Positions 9,736-20,002 of a DNA stretch of 64,000 bases are shown here, in pieces; the stretch's first letter is position 1; every line of letters starts with the position of its first letter. A model generated the notes under the pieces. That model saw only the letters and a program-made list of their open reading frames with translations. It made no database searches and was not told the DNA's origin. The position numbers and the translations under genes are program-made. The DNA is taken from the NCBI GenBank assembly GCA_000827265.1, contig KN834752.1, positions 920,948 to 984,947 on the forward strand. Reading direction: 5' to 3'. The DNA is from Collybiopsis luxurians FD-317 M1 (Eukaryota; Basidiomycota; Agaricomycetes; Agaricales; Omphalotaceae).

Positions 9736-10638
9736 ATGTCAGGACGCGGCGGGAGAGGCGGCGGTCGAGGTAGAGGGGGTGCAAGAGGTGGTTTCGGGAC
9801 TACAGCGCTGCCTGCCGGCCTTACATTTGCAGACATCCAGCAAATGTCCCGGGAAGCAACTGCTTTGTATCCCGTACGATCAAATTTTGCTGCAAAATCC
9901 TAGTCCTTATTATATCACCCAGGAAATGAAACCCCCAGTGATGACCGAAGCGTCCGAGAAGGAAAAGAAAATCGCTCAACTCCAGATTGGGTTCGCGTCA
10001 AGGCTACGAAGGTCTGAATACTACGTTGTAGAATCTACCAAGTCTACTGGTAAGAATACAAGAGTCGAAAGCGTAAATACTCGTTAACGTTGAGTTTGAA
10101 GAATTACCTCGATATTCTGATAAATATCGATCTTTGCCTGCATCTCAGCCAACGTTGAAAAGGAATGATTTGCACGCTCCGTTCTTCCCTCCGGACATAT
10201 TTGAATCGTACTTCAATCCGAAGAGAAAGGCCAAAGGTTTGTGTCGGATCCCATCTGGTTCATTCAGGTTGTTCTGAACTACTCGGAAGCACGTCGTCAA
10301 TCTGCTCAGAAGAAGAAGCTTAACCTTGATGAAATGCTCCAAGAGGATGAAGCAGTATGATCTTCCCTTCTCGTGTGCTTGATTATTCTAATAGTTCTTG
10401 TAGAACGATTCCGAACAGGAAGGATCGGATAATGCTGGTTCCCAAGGTCAACCCGACTATGACACTGAAGAAGAATACGACAACGACTATGCTGAAAATT
10501 ATTTTGACAATGGCGAAGGAGAAAACTTTGATGACCTCGGCGACGGTTTCGGGAGAGATGATGGGGGCGGAGGTGAGTAGATATTAAGTTTTGGCTATGT
10601 ACTGGTTGATGGTTGCGATAGGTGGTGATTATGATTGA
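9736..10638 (+). CDS. RPC31: DNA-directed RNA polymerase III subunit RPC7 (RPC31-like)
   Basis: A small acidic subunit of the Pol III initiation subcomplex, acting in tRNA and 5S transcription. Six exons give 216 codons. The order matches the family: a Gly/Arg-rich head (SGRGGRGGGRGRGG), then LPAGLTFADIQQM, KKIAQLQIGFASRLRRSEYYV, the conserved block FFPPDIFESYFNPKRKAKARR, KKKLNLDEMLQEDE, and an acidic tail with DYDTEEEYDNDYAENYFDNGE ending GGGGDYD. Introns are about 49-53 nt. The fourth exon join (10237-10289 removed) is inferred from frame and conserved spacing. The last exon is only 17 coding nt (10622-10638). It is divergent from YRA1, with which it shares a 195-bp promoter. Confidence 0.92.
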
Positions 10639-10926
10639 GCTCGCTCAGTAAATGTGGCATTCGCGAGTCCATTGATATTCTTGGTTGCTGGTCGAGACTT
10701 TATTTTTGTGTTGGAATTCACGCGGCGTATCGCGCGTCCTTATTCATTATTCATAGGATTCCGGCACAAATCGTCGCGCTACTTATTTCTTGCAATATAT
10801 ATTTCCACCGTCGAGACCTCTTCGAAATAAACTATGTACAATTTACCCAACTTCGTTTCACGGTGAGAAATTGCCAAGCCAACATCTGTGCTACATAAAC
10901 AGCCTTGCCGAGGACTCGTCATCCGT

Positions 10927-11847
10927 ATGTACAATCTTCACAATGAACAGCTACGCTACTCTCGGAGACGCAGCTGCAGGCTTCAGTTCGTCGCTGATTC
11001 CGTAGCATTCGCGGTATTAGCTACAGCTCAGATCGCTTTAATCTTTCTTTTGTGGAAAAAGGATAGTTTCTTTGTGCCTCCCGAGTTACTCATTGCCGGG
11101 TTCATCGAAATGGTTTTGGTCACCCTGCTTTTACAGGTCATTGCTCTCGTTCAGTTCTTCCTCCTTGCATGGGGGCTCTACGGAATATGCGCTGCTCATT
11201 TGATCAGATCTAGGGGTGGTGAAGTGAACGTTGACAAAGAGTTTATAAAGGACATTTTTGTCGGGGTGTTCTACATCCCCGCCTGCATGGGAGGAGCCTT
11301 TGTAACTGCAGCGGCATCACGTCAGTGGCACACGGATGCAATTAAAGGAGGGACGGATATCTTTTGGAGGATCTTTCCGGTGGCTTTCGTGCTCCTTCTC
11401 CTCTTTCCAGGCGTATATGTGATTTACTACGGCTTCCAAAGCTCACTGTCGCGCTTTCGCTCTCCTTCCCCCATCTCTATTCACATACCACCTTTCCCTG
11501 CCCCTGCATCTACATCATGTTCAAGACTGAATTCCCCTGCACTAACAAGGCAAGACTTGAGACTCATCATCGCCGGATTCTTGCTCGTGCCGTTGTATGC
11601 TCTGTTAAGCATCTATCCCTGTGGTCTCTTCCAGCTTTTAGACGGTCCTGAGCTTATGACAGTCGTGGATATAGAACAACTTGGGGCTATAATCATCTCG
11701 GTCACCTGTGTCTCAGTCACCTGTGGTATACTGGTTCTCTTTATTGGGATCGGAGTTCAGACAGGTAGGAGATGGTGGAAAGGGAAAAGACAGCAGCAGC
11801 AGCGGCAACGGAATTTGGAAATGGATGTCCTGGATACCAACCCGTAG
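10927..11847 (+). CDS. Multi-pass membrane protein, unknown function
   Basis: An uninterrupted frame with about six hydrophobic segments: VADSVAFAVLATAQIALIF, the LVTLLLQVIALVQFFLLAW region, DIFVGVFYIPACMG, the FPVAFVLLLLFPGVYVIYY region, LIIAGFLLVPLYALLS and AIIISVTCVSVTCGILVLF. A basic Gln-rich cytoplasmic tail ends DVLDTNP. I do not recognise the family. The start is uncertain. The in-frame ATG is at 10927 (MYNLHNEQ). A different frame from the ATG at 10942 reads MNSYATLGDAAAGF, which looks more like a natural N-terminus but meets a stop soon after. A polar Ser/Pro stretch at about 11440-11560 may be an unrecognised intron or a true loop. Confidence 0.6.
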   Translation: MYNLHNEQLRYSRRRSCRLQFVADSVAFAVLATAQIALIFLLWKKDSFFVPPELLIAGFIEMVLVTLLLQVIALVQFFLLAWGLYGICAAHLIRSRGGEVNVDKEFIKDIFVGVFYIPACMGGAFVTAAASRQWHTDAIKGGTDIFWRIFPVAFVLLLLFPGVYVIYYGFQSSLSRFRSPSPISIHIPPFPAPASTSCSRLNSPALTRQDLRLIIAGFLLVPLYALLSIYPCGLFQLLDGPELMTVVDIEQLGAIIISVTCVSVTCGILVLFIGIGVQTGRRWWKGKRQQQQRQRNLEMDVLDTNP

Positions 11848-12731
11848 GGGCAACACAAGTACAGCGACACGTTCTACCAAGCCGCCCTTGGGATGCTACC
11901 TATACAACGAGACTTGCCAAAGACGACTTTGGTACTCATGTTCTCGACTTATATTCCGACACAAGGGACACGATGAATTCCCAGTCAACCGGGTGTATGT
12001 AGTACTAAATGACTTAACTACTACGCTGTGTACTGAAAATCTTAAACTCGTCAATTGAAATGAGCGAAGAAGAAGACGACCCAGAGCGGTTCAGTCTGAG
12101 TGGAATCGCTCATGCGCCATCGTTTTGCGAAGCTCGTACAAATGACAAGATAGCATAAGTTTGGATGGGCTAGTACCGATTCTCTCTTTTCAGAAGTGGA
12201 GAAGAGTTAGAGGCCCGAGGATGAATCGTTTTGGAGACAACTACATAGATTGTTAATTTTTGCAGTATGTTCAACATGAAGCCTCTGCGGAACGCGAAAT
12301 GAAACACCGTTCTAAGCAGCGGTTCTAAATCTGACCCGTTACAGTAAATACGCTTCTAAATTGGTGGAATAGGAAGGCTTCAAAAAATACCGCTCGCCAG
12401 CCGCACTTTCGTCAGCGAAGAGCTTGAATGACTTCACCTTGATTTAGTTGGCATGTCCCCCAAAGGGTCTTCAACTTTACTGTAATCAGTAACGTATAGT
12501 ATAGTAGCCCCAAAGTAACGTAGTAAACTGGTGGGTATCCGCCATTATTGAAGTGAATGGACTGGATGCAGAAAATAAGCGCATGAGGATTTTGGAGATA
12601 CATTGATCATTTTTTATGTTTCTAGGAAGGATTCGCGTATGTCCGAGCATTGCACTTCTTTGATGGGATCTTAAAAGTTAAATTATTGTTGACGCATCAC
12701 GTGCACGTCTTTCATTCACTCTGCTAATACA
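11848..12731. other. Intergenic region with a diverged repeat block
   Basis: No gene is supported. The part around 11914-12034 shares ordered blocks with the 3' end of the next gene: a 22-bp identity (11914-11935 with 14707-14728), then ATGTTCT.GAC, then TACGCTGTGTACT (12022-12034 with 14789-14801). A CACGTG at 12698-12703 lies 28 bp before the next ATG. Confidence 0.5.
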
Positions 12732-14780
12732 ATGTTCGAAACGCCGGCAGAAGAGTCTGAAGTGGACCGACTAGCTATATACGTCGTATCCGTCGATTAC
12801 GAAGAAGATTCGTGGAATATGGCGATGAGTCCCTTTGTTCTGGACATTCCTCAAAAACGCTTGCGAGGTTTTGGGGGGGGTCAATATCCACGAGATCAAA
12901 TTTATTCCTATGCACAATCGATATCGGCCATACCCGCTGGCAACATGGTTCTGTACAACTTTACTGGCGACCATGAGGCTATCTTACTACAACCATGGAT
13001 TTACTATGATCCCGCTGAAGACAAAACTATGGCTATAGCCCAGGAAATAAGGGACAAAACAGTTAATCTCTCTCCCATAAAATCATTTACTCCTGAAACG
13101 CAGCACATATTTTCTGTTTTTACTGGTGCATTTTTTTTACCTTCTCCTGAAGATCTAAGAACCTCTTTTGGATGGCATTCCTCTCTTGAGTGTTTCCTGT
13201 GAGGCATTGCTAACCTGTTTTGGTCCAAATGGCATTCCATAGGCAAGCTGAATCTTTGTCTGAAGAGCTCCTTGACGTGTCCCCTAGATACTATTTCCGA
13301 AAGCGACAGCATTTTCAAAGGCCATGGCTCTGACTCTGAGACTCAGCGTTCCTGCTTCGACTTGCAATGGAATTGTCCTAAGGAGGTATGCCCCAGATTT
13401 TGTTTTTCTTTGATGAATGCTCATCTAATACACTTGTAGCTTATCTCACCCCCCGATGTGGATATAGATAGTCTTCAACTGGTATCCCAAGATGTGGACA
13501 AACTGAATGCTTTCGATGTCTTCTTGAAACACCCCAAGTGCCTTTTGCATCGACCGGCTGGCTTCGGCAAAACTGCCTTCCTCGAGCAATTGGTGTCTTA
13601 CTGTGACATCTCTTCTAACCAAGTGTCTGATGAAGTGACATCGTCTAAATTGGGTACTCATTACCGAAGCCACCTCATCTTGTCCTTTGACCTCAGCAAG
13701 GTTGACGTTACACCCACGGGCACTTTCGCAGCCAGATTAGAAAAGTATATTGTGGACCAAGTGCGGAGCTGGGCGCACAAATACTTCGAGCACCTCGACT
13801 CGGATTTCTTTTTTGATCACCGATCGGCGTCTCAGCTGTGTATCACTCTTCCTGTATGAATTCTACCCTATTTCTGCTGTCCTTTCACTCATGGTATTTC
13901 AGAAATATTCTCCGGAACATTCAACCATTGTTGTCATTGACTCTTATGATGTGCCCTACCTGAATGCTTCTCTTTAGGACATCAATTTGGTGGAGGACAT
14001 TGTTGGGCAGCTTCTCTACGCTCATATCTTGAGCTCATTCGGTGGCTCACATTTTCACTTGCTGGAATGTGTTTTTGTTTTGGGAAATGGCATCCAGCAT
14101 TGTGACCAAACGCGAATGGTAACATGTTATCAGGGTATTCGTGATCATTCTAACGATCTCAAGTTTGCCACTACCATTGGGTTCACTGAAGAAGATATTC
14201 ATAGCTTGGTTAACCACAAAATTACTGGGGAAGTGTTACGAGAGCAGTTGATCCAGAGGATACTTCGTGACTGTTGGTCTGAGTCCTTTGCAGAAGGTGC
14301 CGAAAAGGTTTACAATAGTAAAGAAGTAATGAGCTATAATATTAGGAATGTATAAGTTACTGGCGCGCGATACTTTAATCTAAAATACAGTGCCTATAAG
14401 AGTGTACTCCACATCGGATGAACTCTGAGAGGTCTCACAAGGGATTGAAGACAACATTTATCAAACTTAAGAACAACATGGCATCGCATTACCCTTTGAA
14501 TTGATACTGCTCTTGGGAGGAATGCTCCATTGACGGAGAACAGCTGTTGGAAGAGCGCAACGGTAAAATTGAGGCGATCGCACATGACAGTATAGGCCCT
14601 GTAATTGCAGTTGCATGGCCGCTTTTCGGAACGCCTAGTTCGGAGGCTGCATTTGATTGGCCCTTGAACCATCTTCTCGTACTACGTCTCGGATCTCCAG
14701 TTCGCATTGCCAAAGACGACTTTGGTACATGTTCTGGACATTATGGATTCTCGCTCGACTTGTTGGGCGTTTACTTTTAG
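12732..14780 (+). pseudogene. AAA-ATPase-like domain protein, probably broken
   Basis: A multi-exon gene resembling the AAA-ATPase-like P-loop families expanded in Agaricomycetes. The N-terminal part (from MFETPAEESEV) is unrecognised. An intron after SSLEC and one after CPKE join it to the nucleotide-binding core. The Walker A-like sequence is HRPAGFGKTAFL, near 13551-13580. A Walker B-like IVVIDSYDVPY carries Ser where the catalytic Glu is usual. Eight codons further the frame is closed by TAG (13975-13977), yet family-like sequence continues in the same frame (DINLVEDIVGQLLY onwards to VMSYNIRNV). A last segment (ending LLGVYF at 14780) needs another intron that I could not place. A predicted intron could avoid the TAG only by removing the Walker B strand. 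I therefore favour a pseudogene or non-ATPase derivative. Confidence 0.55.
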
Positions 14781-14928
14781 ATATACAGTACGCTGTGTAC
14801 TTTAGCGCCCATTTTTTCTCATGCTGCAACCTGCTCGAATTCGGCTGGTAAAACCTTTTATCATCTCTTTTCGAGTAGCTAGGCATCACAAATACTCTGT
14901 TCGAGGTCCCTTTCAGTGGCTGCCTCCC

Positions 14929-16823
14929 ATGTCTGGCTCACCTCCTTCCGTATTCAACGAAAAAGGACCAGGCAAACGTCCTCTTTCTCCTTCAGAAGCA
15001 GACAAAAAAGCCAACAAAAAAGCTCGATCTCTCGCAAAAGCTGATGCTAAACGGATGAACAAAGCTCGCGCTCATGTCCCAGAACCCGGCTCTGTTGAAG
15101 ATGTTCGAAGGAAGGATATTGTTAGCCTTTTGGGTCATGACATTGTACAAAAACTTGTACAAGACGGCAAAGAGTTTGACTCACCGTTCACAGTCAAATC
15201 GGAAGTGGAATTAGAGGTCAAGGCGATTTCTTCGAATGGTTCGTCCAGATCTTCGAATCGGAGTCCGAGGCAGACGAAAATCTCTCAGACTTTCAACAGG
15301 TGAAGGTTTGGCGCTGTCGGACGAGGAGAGTGCAAAGCCCTGGGTCGTCGTTGTGCCTTTTTCTCTTCCGGGGGAACGCGTGAAATGTCATATTTACAAG
15401 AATGACCGGTTACACTCGTTCGCAGACTTTAGACAAATTGTGCGGCCTAATTCAGAGCTCAGGGACAACGCAAGAGTGAAATGCCGATATTTCTCCAAAT
15501 GCGGAGGTTGTCAGTATCAGGTGCGGATAGAACTTTTCGAATCGAGTTATTCGGGCTGATTCTGGTGTCTAGATGCTCTCATATGATACACAGCTGGATT
15601 ACAAACGAAATGTTGTTGTAAAGGCTTACAGGAACTTTTCAGGTATCTTCATTGGCTGCCTATACTCCCTCAGATTTTGACGAGCATATAGACCTTCCTG
15701 AATCTAGCATTCCTGAAATTCAGCCTACAATTGGGTCTCCACTGCAATACGGTTACCGCACCAAAATTACTCCTCATTTCCAAGCTCCCCCGCCAAAGAT
15801 AGATCGAACTGCACTGAAAGCTCAAGTAGAAAGAGGCAGTAAACCAGACTGGCTGCAAATTGGTTTCAACGTTCAAGGTCAAAATAAGGTTTTTGACATC
15901 GAGGTGAATATGTTTTTTTAGTACCGCTTCATTTTTGATGGCACCTTTTGTTAGGAATGTCCTATTTCAACTCCCGTTATCAACCAAGCAATACCTAGCG
16001 TGTTCGACAATGTAGTCAAGTCAGCTCTTTGCCCTTTTGTTTCGACGAGCAGCTTTCTCATATTCTTCTCAGAACTATTCATACCTACAAAAAAGGAGCG
16101 ACGCTCTTACTTCGAGATTCTCTTGACACTGCCGTGGACCCTGATCCGAAGGATACCAGCAAGGACAAGTCTGTATGTATCACCAATAACCACGCGTCAA
16201 TTCGTGAACGCGTAGGAGGATTCTTGTTCGAATATCTCGCCTCGTCCTTCTTTCAAAACAACAGCTCTATTCTTCCTTCGTTAACTTCCTACGTCCGTGA
16301 AGCCATTGCAGCGCTTTTCCCAGATGTCAACGATCCCAACCGCCCGACCCATCTCATTGATACATACTGTGGATCAGGCTTATTCGCAATCACTCTTTCA
16401 CCCGACTTTTCCACTGTTGCAGGCATCGAAATCTCTGCCGACTCCATCATGTACGCCAAACACAATGCGAAGCTGAACAACATTCCTTCAGAAAAGATGT
16501 CCTTCCGCAAGGGTGACGCTGCAGAGATTTTCAAAAGTGTTTCTGACTTTCCTCCTGAGAAAACAGTTATGGTTATTGACCCGCCTAGGAAAGGTTGCGA
16601 TGATCCATTCATCAAGCAACTGCTCGAGTTTCGACCGAAAGTAGTCGCATACGTTAGTTGTAATGTTCATACGCAAGCTAGAGATGTTGGGAAGATTCTT
16701 AGGGCTACCCAGGATGCTTCCGAGGGCGAGGGGAAGAAGTATGTTCTGGAGAGCTTGAGAGGGTTTGATCTGTTCCCTCAGACCGCTCATGTCGAGTCGG
16801 TAGCGATACTCAGATTGGTGTAA
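14929..16823 (+). CDS. TRM2: tRNA (uracil-5-)-methyltransferase TRM2
   Basis: Makes m5U54 (T-loop ribothymidine) in tRNA using SAM. Exons join to a full-length RumA/TrmA-type protein. It has a Lys-rich N-terminus with SVFNEKGPGKRPLSP and a TRAM-like segment (PWVVVVPFSLPGERVKC). A Cys cluster with CRYFSKCGGCQYQ follows, then YGYRTKITPHF and the SAM motif LIDTYCGSGLFAI. The final motifs are VIDPPRKGC and the catalytic-cysteine motif YVSCNVHTQARD. The stop is the TAA at 16821-16823. I chose the Met at 14929, which matches the usual fungal N-terminus. An in-frame Met at 14821 would add 36 residues that are basic, free of acidic residues and mitochondrial-presequence-like. TTAGCGC at 14802-14808 lies just upstream. 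Confidence 0.94.
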
Positions 16824-16935
16824 ATCTATTTTTAGAAACGCTCCGAGCGCTAAATTAATTACCACTTGTTCTCGAACCATCAACTACCTTGCGACCACTT
16901 GTCAGATTCTCCTTTTCTTGAAGCAATATTGCATA

Positions 16936-17661
16936 ATGTCGCGATGGAGTCAATATGATGAAGTATGTATGTCCACTAGCGATATTCCCAGCCCAATCCT
17001 TACCTAAACTCAGGATGATGCTCGATTACCAGAGGGCATGCAACGAGTCGGCTACGATGCTGACACCGGGAGGTATTATTTTCGAGATGGAGGCGGCTCA
17101 ACATGGCAGAGCTCTGAGGGTGCTCGGTATGGTCGATTGACCCGAGGTATGCATTTTCTTAACACAGCTATGGCTGCTTAAACAGTTGTCAGTCTCCAAT
17201 GGTCCAGCGCAAGAAGACCTTGAGGCTGCTCCTACTCGTGCTGACGGGTATCAGCCTTTAGCAACCGATGTGAGAAATGGCCACTTTCTGCATCCGTCCA
17301 ATTCACTCTTCTTCCATCCCAGAATAACAGGCCATTAGCTTTCCGAAACCAAGTGAATACAAACAGCTATCGAACACTTTTCCCCTTCTTTCTCCTCATC
17401 GGCGTATTTCTACTGGTTGTCTGGAAATACATGATCACATACGGATATTCAGCGCCCCAGGATCCATGCCCGAGCAATGCAACATTTCCTTACATGGTCG
17501 AGCCAGGTGACTATTGCTGGACAATCGCTACAACCCACAACTGTACCCTCGAAGAGCTGGAACAACTGAATCCCACCGTAGACTGCAACACTTTACGCCC
17601 AGGTGCCGTTGTCTGTCTACCCCAACCTCTGTCTTTGCCAACGTCATTGCCGCCCATCTAA
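16936..17661 (+). CDS. LysM-domain membrane protein (CBM50)
   Basis: Starts with a 27-nt exon (MSRWSQYDE), then DDARLPEGMQRVGYDADTGR and YYFRDGGGSTWQ, a WW-like cytosolic head found in fungal membrane LysM proteins. After introns ending TTGTCAG and CATCCCAG comes one transmembrane helix (YRTLFPFFLLIGVFLLVVW) and then an extracellular LysM repeat. That repeat runs from YMVEPGDYCWTIATTHNC through LEQLNPTVDCNTL to GAVVCLP, with four Cys likely to form two disulfides. The family binds chitin-type N-acetylglucosamine polymers. The topology suggests a type II surface protein rather than a secreted effector, since there is no cleavable signal peptide. The upstream region has GCGCTAA at 16847-16853. 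The stop is TAA at 17659-17661. Confidence 0.88.
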
Positions 17662-18197
17662 ATGCCACCCGCATCTCCAATAACCTGTTATAATTTCGGC
17701 ATCTCGTAATGATATACCCTCCTCTGGGACTTTTGGCTGCTAAAGACTGCTATCTATGTCTTTTTTGTATCGTACTAATCAAACTGTACCTGCTAGACTT
17801 GCTTTCGGATGCTATGGGACTGCTTCGTCCACTTTATTTAACATCGTATCCCGAACTGTTTTCAATAAACACGCACCTTGTTTCCCGCGTAATAATCGCC
17901 GAAATCCGAGTCAGGGACACAAACTCTGCTGCTAGTTGCACAAGGTATTCGACTGGCTCTAACAATTCACTCTCGTGGGCACTTTTAACCTTGATCAAAG
18001 GCTCGTGCACTGTTCAGACTGTTTATGCGCCCTGTCTCCTGCGAGTTTTGGACAATCACATTCCTCTTTTCGCGAAGTTCGCGCAATACACTCAATGACT
18101 TGCAGCCTGAGTATCGTCATCTGATCGAGCACCGTATGCTTTTCAAAGCAAAAATGGTCTTCTTCGGAACAAGGGGAATGAAAGACCGGCCCAGACG
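17662..18197. other. Intergenic region upstream of a TATA-driven gene
   Basis: About 540 bp without a supported gene. It is pyrimidine-rich and contains only short chance frames. It probably holds the LysM gene 3' UTR and the upstream control region of the small secreted protein gene. Confidence 0.5.
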
Positions 18198-18205
18198 TAT
18201 AAAAA
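18198..18205 (+). promoter_or_regulatory. TATA box of the small secreted protein gene
   Basis: TATAAAAA lies 38-45 bp before the ATG at 18243. This strong element and short leader suggest high or inducible expression. Confidence 0.6.
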
Positions 18206-18242
18206 TTGGTCGCCATCTCGAAACCAGAACGCGGGCAGCACC

Positions 18243-19025
18243 ATGTTTGCAATCACGCGAACCTTAGCTTTTACCATCCTCAGCTATTTAATCCTTCAAG
18301 TCGCTGGACTGTCTGTCCCAGCATCGGACTCCAGCGCTGACCTTGGAGGATTGACCATTGGCGAAATTATCAATCTCCTCGGCATCGGTTTGGTGCAGAG
18401 CATCAATGCTACGCTTACTGTAGGCTATACACTTCGCAGACGTTATTTTACATGAACCTCTACTTTCTAATTTCTAGCTTGATTCTCTAACCACCAACCT
18501 CATTAGCATCAACTTCATCGGTTATTCATTCTTCTCATCAAAGTTTAAGATTACTAATTTTTTGCGAAATAGTGAAAAATCCCTTGCCAATTGAGCTCAC
18601 TATCGATCAAGTGTCCTCTACTGCTGGAGTCAACAACACGGTCTACGCAAGCTTCGATCATACCTTTGACCCTCCTGTTGTAGTTCCCATCCTTGGTACG
18701 GCAAACAGTGGCACCATCGACAACGTGCTTCTAGTCCAGGGCGCGGAGGCCTCGCTTGGTATCATTCCTCTCGGTGAACTCGATCTCCTGAATACGAACG
18801 TTAACGTTCGGTGAGTACTTGATATACGTGCTGCTCGCTTGCAAGATCTAGCGGTCGGCTAACGGTTGCTACTTAAAGGGCTGGAACAATTTTCGGTTTT
18901 GGCGGAATTCCTATATCTATTGATGGCTTGAAGCAGAGTGATGTCCCCGTTACGTGAGTTGGCCTTTTGTGTTTTCATCTTCTCTCTAACAACATCTCGT
19001 TAGGTACAACTTGGATATTGATTGA
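18243..19025 (+). CDS. Small secreted protein, possibly LEA_2/WHy-like fold
   Basis: A signal peptide (MFAITRTLAFTILSYLILQVAG) is followed by SVPASDSS. Four exons can be joined in frame. The second is small (LDSLTTNLISINFI) and is needed to link NATLT to VKNPLPIELTIDQVSS in phase; further introns precede AGTIFGFGG and VTYNLDID. The pattern 'hydrophobic strand, V-K-N-P-L-P, long beta strands, HTFDPPVVVP' resembles water-stress/hypersensitivity (LEA_2) domains. I offer that as a guess from pattern, not a firm assignment. The stop is TGA at 19023-19025. The likely location is outside the cell or in the wall. Confidence 0.72.
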
Positions 19026-20002
19026 GAAATACGAGCTGAAAGGGGAAAAGGCAGTCCAATCTCGTCATACTGATCTTGGGTTTTTGGATCTTTGTAGCAG
19101 GTATCATTAAGATTGTCGTCTGGTTTTGATAAAATGAATCCCATGTATATATATGACCATCCGAAATGCTGCATATCGTGCATTTTCTGAGATGGCCATT
19201 ACCAATCAAAGTTGCCGCTTTTTGTCATTGGGAAGTGTTCCGACTTGAATTTTCTGAGCTTCGATCACCACCCTGTCTCGATTTTTTTTTGTTAAATCCT
19301 TGTTTATTCGCCCTTGCGCCAAAGCATATGGTAGCGAGTAGACAACCTAAAATAACTCTATGTAAATGTGCAATACTACCGCCTATATATACGCTGTCCG
19401 CATCTTTTGGTCATAGACCGAGTTATGTCGTGTATCGTCCGTGCCATGGTGTGTAGAATAATTAAAAGTAGAAAAAGACATAGTAATGCATACCCCAAAT
19501 TGTACCGACTACTCTCCTCTATCCCGCATTCTGTCTCGAATTTGTCTGTACGGTAAGCTAGTAAGCGATCTTTATGCAGCTGATACGGCCTATTAATGGC
19601 GAATCTTTAAAATACGATGGCATTGAGCACAATAAGAACTCGAGCTCAGCAATATTGATCATGTCACTGCAGTTTCCGACGGATTCATTCAGCTCTCTTC
19701 AATTGACCATACGCGTGCGCATTTCCCAATATGAGAAGCTGAATACGCATTGTGCACTATGATAGATGACCCAAAGCCAAAGACGCCGTCGAGATGTCGC
19801 AGTTTTCACATTTTTGCGCGTTCCGACCCATTGCATCCGCCAAATGTGAAGCCTCCAAAATGCCGTCCTTCGCCCAGTGCCACAGATGTAGTCATTCATA
19901 TTCTAGGTTATGCATAGAGATGAATACAAATCTGCATATGTACAGGTCCCGTATTTATTAAGAATGTGCCATCATAAAATTCTTCAATCCATCCTTACTT
20001 CC
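19026..20002. other. Convergent intergenic region, about 1 kb
   Basis: AT-rich sequence between the 3' ends of the secreted protein gene and the minus-strand F-box gene. It has many short frames on both strands but none with recognisable protein content. I see no repeat or RNA gene. Confidence 0.5.
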
